From JAFNAG01 sp963824985 (GTDB lineage: Bacteria; Acidobacteriota; UBA6911), in contig CAWGRQ010000038.1 in NCBI GenBank assembly GCA_963824985.1, forward strand, positions 62,001-126,000: a stretch of 64,000 nucleotides of DNA. The letters run 5' to 3'. The position numbers and the translations under genes are program-made. Positions 19,476 through 28,224 of the stretch are shown piece by piece (position 1 is the first letter of the stretch; each line of letters begins with the position of its first letter). The notes under the pieces are model-generated. The model ran no database searches. It was given only the letters and a program-made list of their open reading frames with translations, and was not told where the DNA came from.

Positions 19476-20819
19476 GTGGCGAAAATCGGGTTCATCAGCC
19501 TGGGATGTCCAAAAAACCTCGTGGACACGGAGGTTATGATCGGGATGTTGCAGAAGGCCGGTCACACCATTACCGCCGACCGCTCTGAGGCCGAGATCAT
19601 GGTGGTGAACACGTGCAGCTTCATCGAGGGCTCCAAAAAGGAATCTATCGATACCATTCTGGAGGCGGCCGAGCTGAAGAAAACCGGAAACTGCCGGCGC
19701 CTGGTCATCGCGGGTTGCCTGGCCGAGCGCTATCCGGATGAGGTGCAGTCCGAGCTCAAGGAGGTCGATGCGCTTCTGGGAACCAACCAGCTCGAGGAAA
19801 TCGTTTCCGCCGTCGAAGGGGGCTCCGTCGCGCCGCCGGCTTCCTTCGGGCGCAGCCAGGCCGATCACTATCTGTACGATCACACGACACCTCGTTCGCT
19901 GGTAACCCCTCCCTATACCGCCTACATCAAGATTGCCGAAGGGTGCGATCATACCTGCTCCTTCTGCATCATTCCCAAGATCCGCGGTCCTTTCCGGAGC
20001 CGGACCATTCCCTCCCTGGTGAAGGAGGCGCACGGGCTCGTGGAACGGGGGGTCAAGGAGATTACCCTGGTCTCACAGGACACGACCAGCTTCGGCCTCG
20101 ATCTCGGCCTGCGCGATGGTTTGGCACAACTCCTGGAGGCACTGACAGGTGTGGAAGGGATCCGCTGGATCCGCTTCCTCTACGTATATCCGGACATGGT
20201 CAGCGACCGGCTGGTGGAACTGGTTTCCGGACACGAGCGGATCTGCAAGTATATTGACATGCCGCTGCAGCACGCCAGTACCCGCATCCTGAAGCTGATG
20301 CGGCGCGGCGGCAATCGCGCGAGCCTGGAGCGGATGATCAACCGCATCCGCGGCGGCATTCCGGGCGTGACCCTCCGGACGACGATGCTCGTCGGACATC
20401 CCGGGGAAACTGAAGAGGACTTCCGGGAGTTGAAACGGTTTTGCCGGGACATGGAGTTCGATCGTTTAGGCGTTTTCGCCTATTCCGATGAAGAGAATAC
20501 GACGGCCCACGGTCTGAGTGCCAAGGTGGCGGCACGCACCGCCGAAAGGCGGCAGCGCGAATTGATGACGCAGCAGGTCAAGATCGCGGCGGCCAGGAAT
20601 CGCCGGCTGGCGGGCAAGGAGTTTCCGGTGCTGATCGAAGGGTTGTCGCAGGAAAGCGAGCTCCTGATCCAGGGGCGGCTCGAGTCTCAGGCGCCCGAAA
20701 TCGACGGCGTTTGCCTGATCAACGATTCAGAAGTCGGTCCTGTGAGCGCCGGCGAGTTCCGAGTCATTCGGATCACCAGGGCGCTCGAACACGACCTTCT
20801 CGGTATCGTCGTGCGTTAG
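19476..20819 (+). CDS. rimO: Ribosomal protein S12 methylthiotransferase
   Basis: Adds a methylthio group to Asp of ribosomal protein S12. The 447-residue protein has the N-terminal MTTase domain (ISLGCPKNLVDTEVM), the radical SAM CxxxCxxC motif CDHTCSFC near residue 157, and a C-terminal TRAM domain. The GCPKNLVD signature distinguishes RimO from MiaB. The GTG at 19476 follows GGGAG by about 10 nt; another GTG at 19452 is in frame. It begins a plus-strand run of closely packed housekeeping genes. Confidence 0.95.
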   Translation: MAKIGFISLGCPKNLVDTEVMIGMLQKAGHTITADRSEAEIMVVNTCSFIEGSKKESIDTILEAAELKKTGNCRRLVIAGCLAERYPDEVQSELKEVDALLGTNQLEEIVSAVEGGSVAPPASFGRSQADHYLYDHTTPRSLVTPPYTAYIKIAEGCDHTCSFCIIPKIRGPFRSRTIPSLVKEAHGLVERGVKEITLVSQDTTSFGLDLGLRDGLAQLLEALTGVEGIRWIRFLYVYPDMVSDRLVELVSGHERICKYIDMPLQHASTRILKLMRRGGNRASLERMINRIRGGIPGVTLRTTMLVGHPGETEEDFRELKRFCRDMEFDRLGVFAYSDEENTTAHGLSAKVAARTAERRQRELMTQQVKIAAARNRRLAGKEFPVLIEGLSQESELLIQGRLESQAPEIDGVCLINDSEVGPVSAGEFRVIRITRALEHDLLGIVVR

Positions 20820-20873
20820 AATCCGATGACCGGAGAGGCAAAAGATATCAGCCTCCAAAGTTCTGGGGATGGG

Positions 20874-21071
20874 ATGGACAGGATGGTAAAGTGCCCACGA
20901 TGCGGGCGAGCCACAAAGCTCGAAGCGAATCCGTTTCGTCCCTTTTGCAGTGAGCGTTGCCGGCTTCTCGATCTGGGAAACTGGCTGGACGGCGCTTATG
21001 GCGTCCCGGGAACGGCAGATGAAGAGGAAGACTCCATGCCGGATACGGGAGGAACATCGGCAGACTCATGA
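20874..21071 (+). CDS. yacG: YacG-like zinc-binding DNA gyrase inhibitor
   Basis: A small protein with the YacG zinc motif CPRCGRATKLEAN..FCSERCRLLDLGNWL and an acidic C-terminal tail. Known members bind zinc through four Cys and inhibit DNA gyrase. ATG 20874 is chosen because a GGGG site precedes it; ATG 20826 is an in-frame alternative without a clear ribosome site. Its stop overlaps the pgpA start by ATGA. Confidence 0.85.
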   Translation: MDRMVKCPRCGRATKLEANPFRPFCSERCRLLDLGNWLDGAYGVPGTADEEEDSMPDTGGTSADS

Positions 21072-21535
21072 TGGATCGTATTTCCGGTTTTTTCGCCACC
21101 CTGGGATACATCGGCCGCATTCCGGGCATGCCGGGAACGTACGCCTCGCTGGCCACGACTCTGGGTTATTACATGATCTACCGGATTTACGCGAGTATCC
21201 GGCCGGAACTTCATCTGAGCGTCATATGCCTGATCACGCTGGCCGGGGTGATTGCGTCGGACCGGGTCAGCCGAAGCCTGGGGCAGGAAGACCCTCAGGT
21301 TGTAGTCATCGACGAGGTCGCCGGACAGCTGACAGCGTTTCTGTTTCTTCCGGTCGACCTGTTTCATCTGGCCGGCGGAACCGTTCTTTTTCGTCTGTTT
21401 GATATCTGGAAGCCCTACCCAATTCGCCGGCTGGAGCATTTGAGAAACGGCGTCGGCATCATGGCCGATGACCTGCTCGCCGGGGTATACGCCAACATCA
21501 TTCTCCAGGTGGTCGGCCGGCTCATCAAGGGATAA
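21068..21535 (+). CDS. pgpA: Phosphatidylglycerophosphatase A
   Basis: Dephosphorylates phosphatidylglycerophosphate to phosphatidylglycerol at the inner membrane. The 155-residue protein shows the PgpA signatures GYIGRIPGMPGTYAS near the N-terminus, VVIDEVAGQLTAF in the middle, and FRLFDIWKPYPIRRLE with GVGIMADDLLAGVYAN at the C-terminus, and has several hydrophobic helices. Translation is coupled to yacG by a 4-nt overlap. Confidence 0.93.
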   Translation: MMDRISGFFATLGYIGRIPGMPGTYASLATTLGYYMIYRIYASIRPELHLSVICLITLAGVIASDRVSRSLGQEDPQVVVIDEVAGQLTAFLFLPVDLFHLAGGTVLFRLFDIWKPYPIRRLEHLRNGVGIMADDLLAGVYANIILQVVGRLIKG

Positions 21536-21558
21536 GCGGCCGCCAGACGCGTGAAACC

Positions 21559-22806
21559 ATGAAAGCGGAAATCATCGCCATCGGATCCGAGATGCTCACT
21601 CCCGACCACCTCGATACCAACTCGCTCTATCTGACCCGGAAACTAAATGCGGCCGGGTTCGAGGTGCGCCTGAAGACGATCGTCGGCGATGACGAGGGGG
21701 ACATCGAACGCCTGCTTCGGATGGCATTAAAGAGATCGCAGCTGATCGTCGTGTGCGGCGGACTGGGACCGACCGAGGACGATCGCACGAGGGGAGCCAC
21801 GGCTCGCGCGCTCGAGCGTCCGATTTCAATCAGCGCCGAAATCCTGGAATCGCTCCGCCAGAGGTTCTCCCGGCGCGGATATCCGATGCCCAAAATCAAC
21901 GAGCGGCAGGCCGAGGTCATCGAGGGGGCCGAAATCCTGGCCAACCCGGTCGGGTCCGCCCCCGGTATGTGGCTCGAAGCGGACGGCGTCGGCCTGGTGC
22001 TGCTCCCCGGGCCGCCCCGCGAGCTGATGGCCATGGTTGAGGCGCACGTGCTGCCGCGCGTTTCGCGGCTGGCGGGCGACCGGCATCTCGAAACCAGGAC
22101 CCTCGGCATCCAGGGGCTGACCGAATCCGAGGTCGACACCCGGATCGCTCCGATCTACACCCGGTATTCCCGCATCCAGACGACGATCCTGGCGGCCGGC
22201 GGATGCATCTCGGTCCGGCTGCAACGCTGGGTGGAGCCGGGAGAGAGCGGCAGTGATCTCGAAGAACTGGCCGGCACGATCCACGCGACTCTGGGGGATG
22301 TGGTTTTTACCACCGCCGATGAAAAACTCGAAGAGGTCGTCGGGGATCTCCTGCGGCGTTCCGGGCGCAGCCTGGCCACCGCCGAATCCTGCACCGCTGG
22401 GATGATCGGAGCCGCCATCACAAGCGTTCCCGGGAGCTCCGACTATTTTCATGGCGGAGTGATCTGTTACAGCAACGAGCTTAAGGTGGAGCTGTGCCGC
22501 GTGCCGCGTTCGCTCCTGGAGCGGCACGGTGCGGTCAGCGCCGAGGTCGCTGAGGCACTCGCCCGGGGAGTGCGCGAGGTGGCGAACAGTTCCATCGGGC
22601 TTTCCGTCACCGGCATCGCCGGACCCGGGGGCGGATCGGAGCAGAAGCCGGTCGGCCTCGTGTATGTGGGTCTGGCGGATGGGAATGGCAGCAGTCACAC
22701 AAGGAGGGTCTTGCCGGGAGACCGGGCAACCGTGCGGGGGATCGCGGCCACCGTCGCCCTGAGCCGCCTGAGGCGGTTTCTTTTGGAGACGGAGACTCCA
22801 GTATGA
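21559..22806 (+). CDS. cinA: CinA-like protein (molybdopterin-binding fold plus NMN amidohydrolase)
   Basis: The 415-residue protein joins an N-terminal MoCF_biosynth/COG1058 domain (AIGSEMLTPDHLDTNS; VVCGGLGPTEDDRT) and a C-terminal CinA domain (TAESCTAGMIGAAITSVPGSS; GIAGPGGGSEQKPVGLVYVGL), which in characterised enzymes deamidates NMN and recycles pyridine nucleotides. Length is typical. The stop overlaps the thpR start by ATGA. Confidence 0.93.
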   Translation: MKAEIIAIGSEMLTPDHLDTNSLYLTRKLNAAGFEVRLKTIVGDDEGDIERLLRMALKRSQLIVVCGGLGPTEDDRTRGATARALERPISISAEILESLRQRFSRRGYPMPKINERQAEVIEGAEILANPVGSAPGMWLEADGVGLVLLPGPPRELMAMVEAHVLPRVSRLAGDRHLETRTLGIQGLTESEVDTRIAPIYTRYSRIQTTILAAGGCISVRLQRWVEPGESGSDLEELAGTIHATLGDVVFTTADEKLEEVVGDLLRRSGRSLATAESCTAGMIGAAITSVPGSSDYFHGGVICYSNELKVELCRVPRSLLERHGAVSAEVAEALARGVREVANSSIGLSVTGIAGPGGGSEQKPVGLVYVGLADGNGSSHTRRVLPGDRATVRGIAATVALSRLRRFLLETETPV

Positions 22807-23372
22807 GGACGTTCATCGCCATACCGCTGCCCGCCAGAGCCCGGGATCTGCTTGGGGACCTGCAGCAAACCCTGAAATCCCTGTCCGCCGACGTACGGTG
22901 GACTGCCATCCCATCCATCCACCTCACGCTCAAATTCCTGGGGGAAATGGACCCTGCGATGCTTCCCCGCCTGATGGCAGGACTGCAGGCGCAAACTCAG
23001 GAAATGCCAACGTTCCCGCTGAGCCTGCAGGGTCTCGGGGCCTTCCCCGACCTGCGGAGTCCCAGAGTAATCTGGTGTGGACTGGGCGGAGATCTGGTAC
23101 GGCTCGAAGCGCTGCAAACCCGAGTGGAAGCCGCCTGTACCGGAATCGGCTTCCCGCCTGAGGATCGCCCCTTCCACCCCCACCTCACTCTGGGCCGGGT
23201 GCGGAGCAAAACGAATTTGCACCCTCTGGTTGACTATATTAAAATCGGCGCCGCCCTGGATTTTGGCTTCGAGGTGAATGACTGCCATGTTTACCAGAGC
23301 ACTTTGAGGCCGCAGGGGCCCCTGTACGCGGTACTGGCCAAAGTTGAACTCGAGGGCGTCGGACGGTCATGA
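22803..23372 (+). CDS. thpR: RNA 2',3'-cyclic phosphodiesterase
   Basis: A 2H phosphoesterase family protein of 189 residues. The two catalytic H-x-T-x motifs are visible as IHLTLKFLG near residue 40 and HPHLTLGRV near 125. Members hydrolyse 2',3'-cyclic phosphates and ligate tRNA halves in vitro. It overlaps both cinA and plsY by 4 nt, so all three are translationally coupled. Confidence 0.92.
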   Translation: MRTFIAIPLPARARDLLGDLQQTLKSLSADVRWTAIPSIHLTLKFLGEMDPAMLPRLMAGLQAQTQEMPTFPLSLQGLGAFPDLRSPRVIWCGLGGDLVRLEALQTRVEAACTGIGFPPEDRPFHPHLTLGRVRSKTNLHPLVDYIKIGAALDFGFEVNDCHVYQSTLRPQGPLYAVLAKVELEGVGRS

Positions 23373-23968
23373 GATTCCTCTATCTGATCCCAATTTTAGG
23401 CTACTTTCTGGGAGCCATCCCTTTCGGGTACATCCTGGTACGGGCAACCACCGGCGGAGACATCCGCAAATCGGGAAGCGGCAACATCGGCGCCACCAAC
23501 GTGTTCCGCAAGAGCCGTGCGGTCGGCATCCTGACTCTGTTGCTCGACGCCGGCAAAGGCTATGTCGCGGTTCTGATCGCGCGCTGGCTCGGGTGCGACG
23601 CCGGCTGGCAAGCCATGGTGGCAGTAGCAGCGATCCTTGGCCACGTGTTCACGGTTTTTTTGGGCTTCAAGGGGGGCAAAGGGGTGGCCACCGGATTTGG
23701 AGCCTTTCTGGCCGTTACGCCCGCCGCGGTCGGCACGACCATGATCGTCTTTTTTCTCACGGCCGCCTTGACGCGCTATGTGTCGCTGGCCTCGATCCTG
23801 GCTACGGGAACCTATCCGTTGTGGGCACTGCTCTACCACGAGCCTGCCATGGTGATCGTGGGCGCCGTGGCCGGGTCGGCCATCATTATTGCCAAGCATC
23901 ACCAAAACATCCGGAGACTGGCGGCCGGCAAAGAAAGCCGGATCGCTCGCGGAGAACGCTCCGGCTAA
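23369..23968 (+). CDS. plsY: Glycerol-3-phosphate acyltransferase PlsY
   Basis: Acylates glycerol-3-phosphate from acyl-phosphate, the first membrane step of phospholipid synthesis. The 199-residue protein has about five membrane helices and the PlsY motifs IRKSGSGNIGATNVFR, LDAGKGYVAV and GFKGGKGVATGFGAF. It overlaps the thpR stop by ATGA. Confidence 0.96.
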   Translation: MRFLYLIPILGYFLGAIPFGYILVRATTGGDIRKSGSGNIGATNVFRKSRAVGILTLLLDAGKGYVAVLIARWLGCDAGWQAMVAVAAILGHVFTVFLGFKGGKGVATGFGAFLAVTPAAVGTTMIVFFLTAALTRYVSLASILATGTYPLWALLYHEPAMVIVGAVAGSAIIIAKHHQNIRRLAAGKESRIARGERSG

Positions 23969-23988
23969 TCGCAACCGGCGGAGGCATA

Positions 23989-24165
23989 ATGGGTATCAGC
24001 AAGGAACTCCTCGAAATACTGGCTTGTCCCCTGTGCAAGGAGGAAGTGCGGCTCACTCCCAACGGCGACGGGCTCAAATGCGTCAAGTGCCATCGCGTCT
24101 ACCCGATCCGTGACGACATTCCGGTCATGATCATCGATGAGGCCAAAATCGAAGAGGAGAACTGA
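23989..24165 (+). CDS. Trm112-like zinc-ribbon protein
   Basis: A 58-residue protein with two Cys pairs, CPLC and CVKC, inside the pattern ILACPLCKEEVRL..CHRVYPIRDDIPVMI, typical of the bacterial Trm112/YcaR family. It starts at ATG 23989 after GGAGG. Members are small partner proteins; the partner here is unknown. It follows plsY by 20 nt. Confidence 0.9.
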   Translation: MGISKELLEILACPLCKEEVRLTPNGDGLKCVKCHRVYPIRDDIPVMIIDEAKIEEEN

Positions 24166-24173
24166 GACGCACC

Positions 24174-25298
24174 GTGCTCGGGAATGTCATCGATTCTTCA
24201 AACCCATCTTCCGATCCGGCTTCCGAACGCAAGGCAGCGATCCGCCGGGCGCTGGAGCGAACGCCCCGGCTGCTCATCATCCGGCTCAGATCGTTGGGAG
24301 ATTCGATTCTGGCGCTCCCGCTGGTGGAAGCGCTGCATGCCTGGCGGCCCGAACTGCACATCGATCTGCTGGTTGAGGCTCCCTACGCCGCCGTCTTCGC
24401 ACGGCATCCGGCCGTGCACGAGACTCTGGTGGTGACGCGGCGCCGCGGGACCGGGATATCGGGCTGGTCCCGTGCGCGGGCCTGCAGGGAGATCTGGAAG
24501 CGCCGGTACGATGTCGTGCTGAATCTCCACGGCGGATCGACATCATCGCTTTTCACCCTGGCGAGCGGAGCCCGATTGCGCATCGGCCAGGAGAAATACC
24601 GTCAGGCCTGGATTTACAACGCCCGCATTCCACCCCCGCCGCGGATCTGGCGGCGTACGGATTTGCATACCGTTGAAGACCAGCTCACTCTGCTCCGCTG
24701 GCTGGATCTCCCGGTTCCGGACTGCCCGGGCGGCAGACTTTACCTGGACGCCGGCGCTGCGCAGCGTGTCCGTGCGAGACTGGAAACCGCCGGCCTGGCA
24801 CACCGCGGCACGGTGCTGATCCACCCCACGGCGACCTTGCGGACCAAGCAATGGCCGGAAAGCAACTTCGCCGGACTTGCGGATCGCCTCAGTGCGGATC
24901 AGGGCGTGAAGGTGGTTTTTACCGCCGCGCCGGAAGAGGCCCAGGTCCTGTTGGACATTGGCCGCCACGCAACGCGGAGCCACCATTACTGGTCAGACCT
25001 TGGGCTGGACGATCTTCTGGCGCTCATCGATCAGTGCCGCCTGTTCGTCGGGAACGACAGCGGCCCGACTCATGCGGCCGCGGCGCTGGGCCGGCCGCTG
25101 GTGGTGATCTGGGGATCCTCCGACTTCCGCGTCTGGCATCCGTGGAACACGCCGTTCGAGTCGGTCGGCCTCAGTTTGCCGTGCATGCCCTGCCCCGGAT
25201 ACCGGTGCGCCGCCTTCGATCGCCCGAAATGCATCGAGGAGGTTGCCGTCGAGACGGTGCTGGCCGCGTGTGCACGGGCCCTGGGGATCGGCCGCTGA
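24174..25298 (+). CDS. Glycosyltransferase family 9 (heptosyltransferase-like)
   Basis: The 374-residue protein starts at a GTG after GAGGAG. The N-terminal Rossmann domain begins RLLIIRLRSLGDSILALPLVEAL; the C-terminal half has HPTATLRTKQWPESNFAGLADRL and VGNDSGPTHAAAALGRPLVVIWGSS, the ADP-heptose transferase fold signatures. It probably adds heptose to the LPS inner core, in keeping with rfaE1 nearby. The acceptor and position cannot be told from sequence. Confidence 0.88.
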   Translation: MLGNVIDSSNPSSDPASERKAAIRRALERTPRLLIIRLRSLGDSILALPLVEALHAWRPELHIDLLVEAPYAAVFARHPAVHETLVVTRRRGTGISGWSRARACREIWKRRYDVVLNLHGGSTSSLFTLASGARLRIGQEKYRQAWIYNARIPPPPRIWRRTDLHTVEDQLTLLRWLDLPVPDCPGGRLYLDAGAAQRVRARLETAGLAHRGTVLIHPTATLRTKQWPESNFAGLADRLSADQGVKVVFTAAPEEAQVLLDIGRHATRSHHYWSDLGLDDLLALIDQCRLFVGNDSGPTHAAAALGRPLVVIWGSSDFRVWHPWNTPFESVGLSLPCMPCPGYRCAAFDRPKCIEEVAVETVLAACARALGIGR

Positions 25299-25341
25299 GG
25301 GGAAACCGCAGGGCATCTGATCCGCATTGTTCATGAAGAAA

Positions 25342-25413
25342 GGATCGCAAGACATCTCCGGACGCGGAAGAACGCGGATGCACACGGATCGGATCCGCGT
25401 GCGGGGCTTTTGG
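25342..25413. repeat. Half copy of palindromic family A (left of the VIT gene)
   Basis: It contains AGACATCTCCGGACGCGGAAG, then AACGCGGATG and CGGATCGGATCCGCGTG. The reverse complement closely matches 63930-64000. It faces the inverted half copy at 26464-26512, so the two bracket the VIT transporter gene. Confidence 0.75.
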
Positions 25414-25435
25414 GAAATAACATCACGGAGAACAT

Positions 25436-26131
25436 ATGCCGCAGACACCTCACATCGAAAGTCACTTCACCGCGTCTGAGACCGTGCGCGACATCGTGAT
25501 CGGCATGGCGGACGGCCTCACGGTCCCCTTTGCCCTCGCGGCGGGGTTGTCCGGCGCCGTTACCGCGGCCAGCATCGTCGTCACCGCCGGCCTGGCGGAG
25601 ATCGCCGCCGGTTCGATTGCCATGGGCCTGGGAGGATTCCTCGCCGCGCGCAGCGATGCCGAGCATTACGTCAGCGAAGAGGCGCGCGAACGACAGGAAA
25701 TTCAACAGGTGCCGGAAGAGGAAGAGAAGGAGGTTCGAGAGGTCCTGGAGACCTTCGGCCTGTCCGCGGAGGAGAGTCAGCCGATCGTTGCCGCCTTGCG
25801 GAGCCGCCCGAGGGCTTGGGTGGACTTCATGATGCGATTCGAGCTCGGCCTCGAAAAGCCGGACCCGGCCCGCGCGCTGGCCAGCGGGCTCACGATTGCG
25901 GGATCATATATGGCAGGCGGCCTGATCCCGCTCTGCCCCTATTTTTTTCTCTCCGATGTCGGCGCCGGGCTGAAGTTATCGGTGGTTCTGACCATTCTGG
26001 CGCTGGCAGTGTTCGGCTACGTGAAGGGACATTTCACCGGAACCCGCCCGTTGCGCAGCGCGCTGCAGACGACGTTGATCGGGGGATTGGCCGCCGCGGC
26101 GGCATTCGGAATTGCCCGCTTCATCGCCTGA
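25436..26131 (+). CDS. VIT1/CCC1-family metal transporter
   Basis: The 231-residue membrane protein is probably an Fe2+/Mn2+ exporter. It shows the family opening DIVIGMADGLTVPFALAAGL, a second helix AGLAEIAAGSIAMGLGGFLAARSD, an acidic cytoplasmic segment PEEEEKEVREVLETFGL that supplies metal ligands in the family, and three C-terminal helices. It stands alone between inverted repeat arms at 25342-25413 and 26464-26512. Confidence 0.9.
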   Translation: MPQTPHIESHFTASETVRDIVIGMADGLTVPFALAAGLSGAVTAASIVVTAGLAEIAAGSIAMGLGGFLAARSDAEHYVSEEARERQEIQQVPEEEEKEVREVLETFGLSAEESQPIVAALRSRPRAWVDFMMRFELGLEKPDPARALASGLTIAGSYMAGGLIPLCPYFFLSDVGAGLKLSVVLTILALAVFGYVKGHFTGTRPLRSALQTTLIGGLAAAAAFGIARFIA

Positions 26132-26183
26132 GCCGGTATAGGCTGGCAGCGCAAGGGCGCTGCACACAGAACCGATCCGTTGC

Positions 26184-26458
26184 AATTGTTTAGCCAAATC
26201 AAATGGATGAAGAAGCAAAACGCAAAGGCGCAAGGGCGCAAGGATCGACACTGAGCAACAGGCATGGGCGCAGCGCTTCGCGCTGGCGCATCCTTGGGCG
26301 AGCCGCCGGAGAAAGCGCGGGCAGCGGCTACTCAGGAGGATTGCGCTTTCTCCCGCGGCTCGCCCAGGGATGCGGCCGAAGGCCGCCCATGCCCGCGAAT
26401 CGAAAGGAATCTCTTTGCGCCCTTGCGCCTTTGCGTTCTGCTGTTCAGCATCGGCTAA
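26184..26458. repeat. Nested palindromic element, family C, long copy
   Basis: Outer arms AACGCAAAGGCGCAAGGGCG (from 26219) and CGCCCTTGCGCCTTTGCGTT (ending 26437) are inverted. An inner palindrome has TGGGCGAGCCGCCGGAGAAA and its counterpart TTTCTCCCGCGGCTCGCCCA. The first 99 bp and the last 25 bp match 8567-8688, which lacks the middle. It fills the gap between the VIT and rfaE1 genes. Confidence 0.78.
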
Positions 26459-26463
26459 ATAGA

Positions 26464-26512
26464 TGCGATCCGTCTTCATCCGCGTTCTTCCGTGTCCTGA
26501 GATGTCTGACGA
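26464..26512. repeat. Half copy of palindromic family A (right of the VIT gene)
   Basis: Contains CATCCGCGTTCTTCCGTGTC followed by CTGAGATGTCT, the inverse of the arm at 25342-25413. It overlaps the 3' end of rfaE1, providing that gene's last codons and stop. Confidence 0.75.
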
Positions 26513-27501
26513 ATGCCGGCAAGAAGCTCGTCCGGCGTTGCGGAGGCAGTGCCCAGTTTCCCGACTACGATACCGGCGGCGATATTGGACAGGATCGCAG
26601 CCTCCAACATCGACAGGCCGGCCACGAGCCCCAACGCAAGGGCCGAAATGACCGTGTCTCCGGCCCCGGTAACGTCGAATACTTCCCGGGCAAGTGTCGG
26701 GATCTGGGTCACTTTCGCGTCGGGTTCAAACAGAGCCATGCCGTGCTCGCCCCGCGTTACAAGCATGTGATTCATTCCGGTTGACCGCAAAATCTTCCGT
26801 CCGGCGCGCACCAGTTCTTTCTCGCTGGTAATTTTCATGCCTGCAGCGAGCTCGGTCTCGGCGAGGTTGGGAGTAATCACGGTGGCCGGGCGGTAGGCGG
26901 CAAGATTTTTCAACTTGGGGTCGACACAGACGATTTTCCCCTCCGATTTCGCCGCCGGCAGGATCATTTTGAGCAGAGCCGGAGAAACGAGGCCTTTAGC
27001 ATAATCGGAGATGATCACCGCATCGACCGACAGAAGATGGGACTGGAACCAGCCGGCGAGCTTGCGGATCAGGTCGCGATCCAGAGCGGTGCGATCTTCG
27101 CGGTCGGTGCGGCACACCTGTTGATGATGGGCAATAATCCGGGTCTTGAGGCTTGTAGTCCGCCCCTTGATCATGAATATGCCGCTTGTTGCGCATCCCA
27201 GTTCCCGGAACTTATCCCGCAGGATTTCCCCTTCGGTGTCGTCGCCGACGATGGCGAGCGGCAGCGGATCGCCACCCAGGCTGCTGATGTTGGCCGCCAC
27301 GTTGGCGGCGCCACCCAGGCAGGTGGTTTCCCTGCGGATGTCGACCACCGGGACGGGCGCTTCCGGGCTGATCCGGTTTACTGAACCCCACACAAACCGG
27401 TCCAGCATCATGTCGCCGAGCACCAGCACCCGCTTCTTTCGAAATCTGGCTATGGCGGCGGCCAGGGTATCCGGATGACAATTGAATCGAGCCAGAACCA
27501 T
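26476..27501 (-). CDS. rfaE1: D-glycero-beta-D-manno-heptose-7-phosphate kinase
   Basis: A PfkB-type sugar kinase that phosphorylates heptose-7-phosphate at C1 in ADP-heptose synthesis for LPS. Motifs are VLVLGDMMLDRFVWGSVNRISPEAPVPVV, CLGGAANVAANISSLGG, and the C-terminal DVTGAGDTVISALAL with the catalytic Asp. The 341-residue length equals the kinase domain only, without the adenylyltransferase half found in HldE. ATG 27501 follows GGGAG. The last residues (SQDTEERG) and stop come from the palindromic repeat at 26464-26512. Confidence 0.92.
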   Translation of the reverse strand: MVLARFNCHPDTLAAAIARFRKKRVLVLGDMMLDRFVWGSVNRISPEAPVPVVDIRRETTCLGGAANVAANISSLGGDPLPLAIVGDDTEGEILRDKFRELGCATSGIFMIKGRTTSLKTRIIAHHQQVCRTDREDRTALDRDLIRKLAGWFQSHLLSVDAVIISDYAKGLVSPALLKMILPAAKSEGKIVCVDPKLKNLAAYRPATVITPNLAETELAAGMKITSEKELVRAGRKILRSTGMNHMLVTRGEHGMALFEPDAKVTQIPTLAREVFDVTGAGDTVISALALGLVAGLSMLEAAILSNIAAGIVVGKLGTASATPDELLAGIRQTSQDTEERG

Positions 27502-27544
27502 GGGTTTTGCTCCCGTTTCAGCGACAGGCAGAGCGTGGAACACC

Positions 27545-28186
27545 TCACCGCCCGGGGATGATGATGGAAGACCCCGGCGCGGTCATCCTGGAACTCCTGG
27601 GCAGATAGCGCACGACGAAATCGACAAAGCTGAGCCCCGAGGAACCGGCTTCCAGATGGCTGCCGACCACGGTGCGCAACAGCTCGAGGCAGTCGATGGC
27701 ATCCCCTAACTGCAGGCGTTTCTCCGAGCCTTCTTGCGGCTGGCGGAACGATTCAATCAGGAGGCTCATCTGCCGGCGGAGGGCGTCGGCCCGCAGGTTC
27801 TCCGAGGAAGTTTCATAGAACACTCCATGTTCCTCGGTGCGCAGCGTCTTCAGGAGGCAATCGAGCGCTTCCGCCACATCGGCATCCGTAAGTTGCCGCG
27901 CAGCCAGCCGTTCGTCCGCGACCGTAGTCTGCAGGCCGACGATGACCGGCTCGAAGTCGGCGAACAGTCGCGACCATTTCTCCTGCTGGTTGATATCGAC
28001 CGGATGATAATGGCGCGCCCCCTCCTGGCTGGCTTCGTGATCCCGCCCGATCTTGAGGTAGCCACAGCTCTCCGGGCAATCGATTTCCAGGATGCGCTTG
28101 GCGCCGCAACACGGAGCACAGATGGTCGACTGTTTGGCCGGGCAGAATCGTTTTGCCTTTTTCCTGTCGCACAGCACGCATTTCAT
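27545..28186 (-). CDS. Cys-rich protein of unknown function
   Basis: The 213-residue protein starts MKCVLCDRKKAKRFCPAK after a GAAGGTGA site. Its first 45 residues hold eight cysteines in CxxC-like spacing (CVLC, CAPCCG, CPESCGYLKIG), suggesting one or two zinc sites, followed by a helical region. No family is recognised. It lies 41 nt before rfaE1 and about 40 nt after the SprT-like gene, so it probably shares their transcript. The zinc-binding role is inferred from Cys spacing. Confidence 0.65.
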   Translation of the reverse strand: MKCVLCDRKKAKRFCPAKQSTICAPCCGAKRILEIDCPESCGYLKIGRDHEASQEGARHYHPVDINQQEKWSRLFADFEPVIVGLQTTVADERLAARQLTDADVAEALDCLLKTLRTEEHGVFYETSSENLRADALRRQMSLLIESFRQPQEGSEKRLQLGDAIDCLELLRTVVGSHLEAGSSGLSFVDFVVRYLPRSSRMTAPGSSIIIPGR

Positions 28187-28224
28187 AGCCTGATCACCTT
28201 CCCGGTTTCCTTCCGATCCTTCTT

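Noticed and set aside
24174..25298. Assigning waaC or waaF to the family 9 glycosyltransferase
   Set aside because: The fold is clear, but heptosyltransferase I, II and related enzymes cannot be told apart here.
26203..26784. A plus-strand frame of 193 codons
   Set aside because: It is formed by the palindromic element and the antisense of rfaE1.
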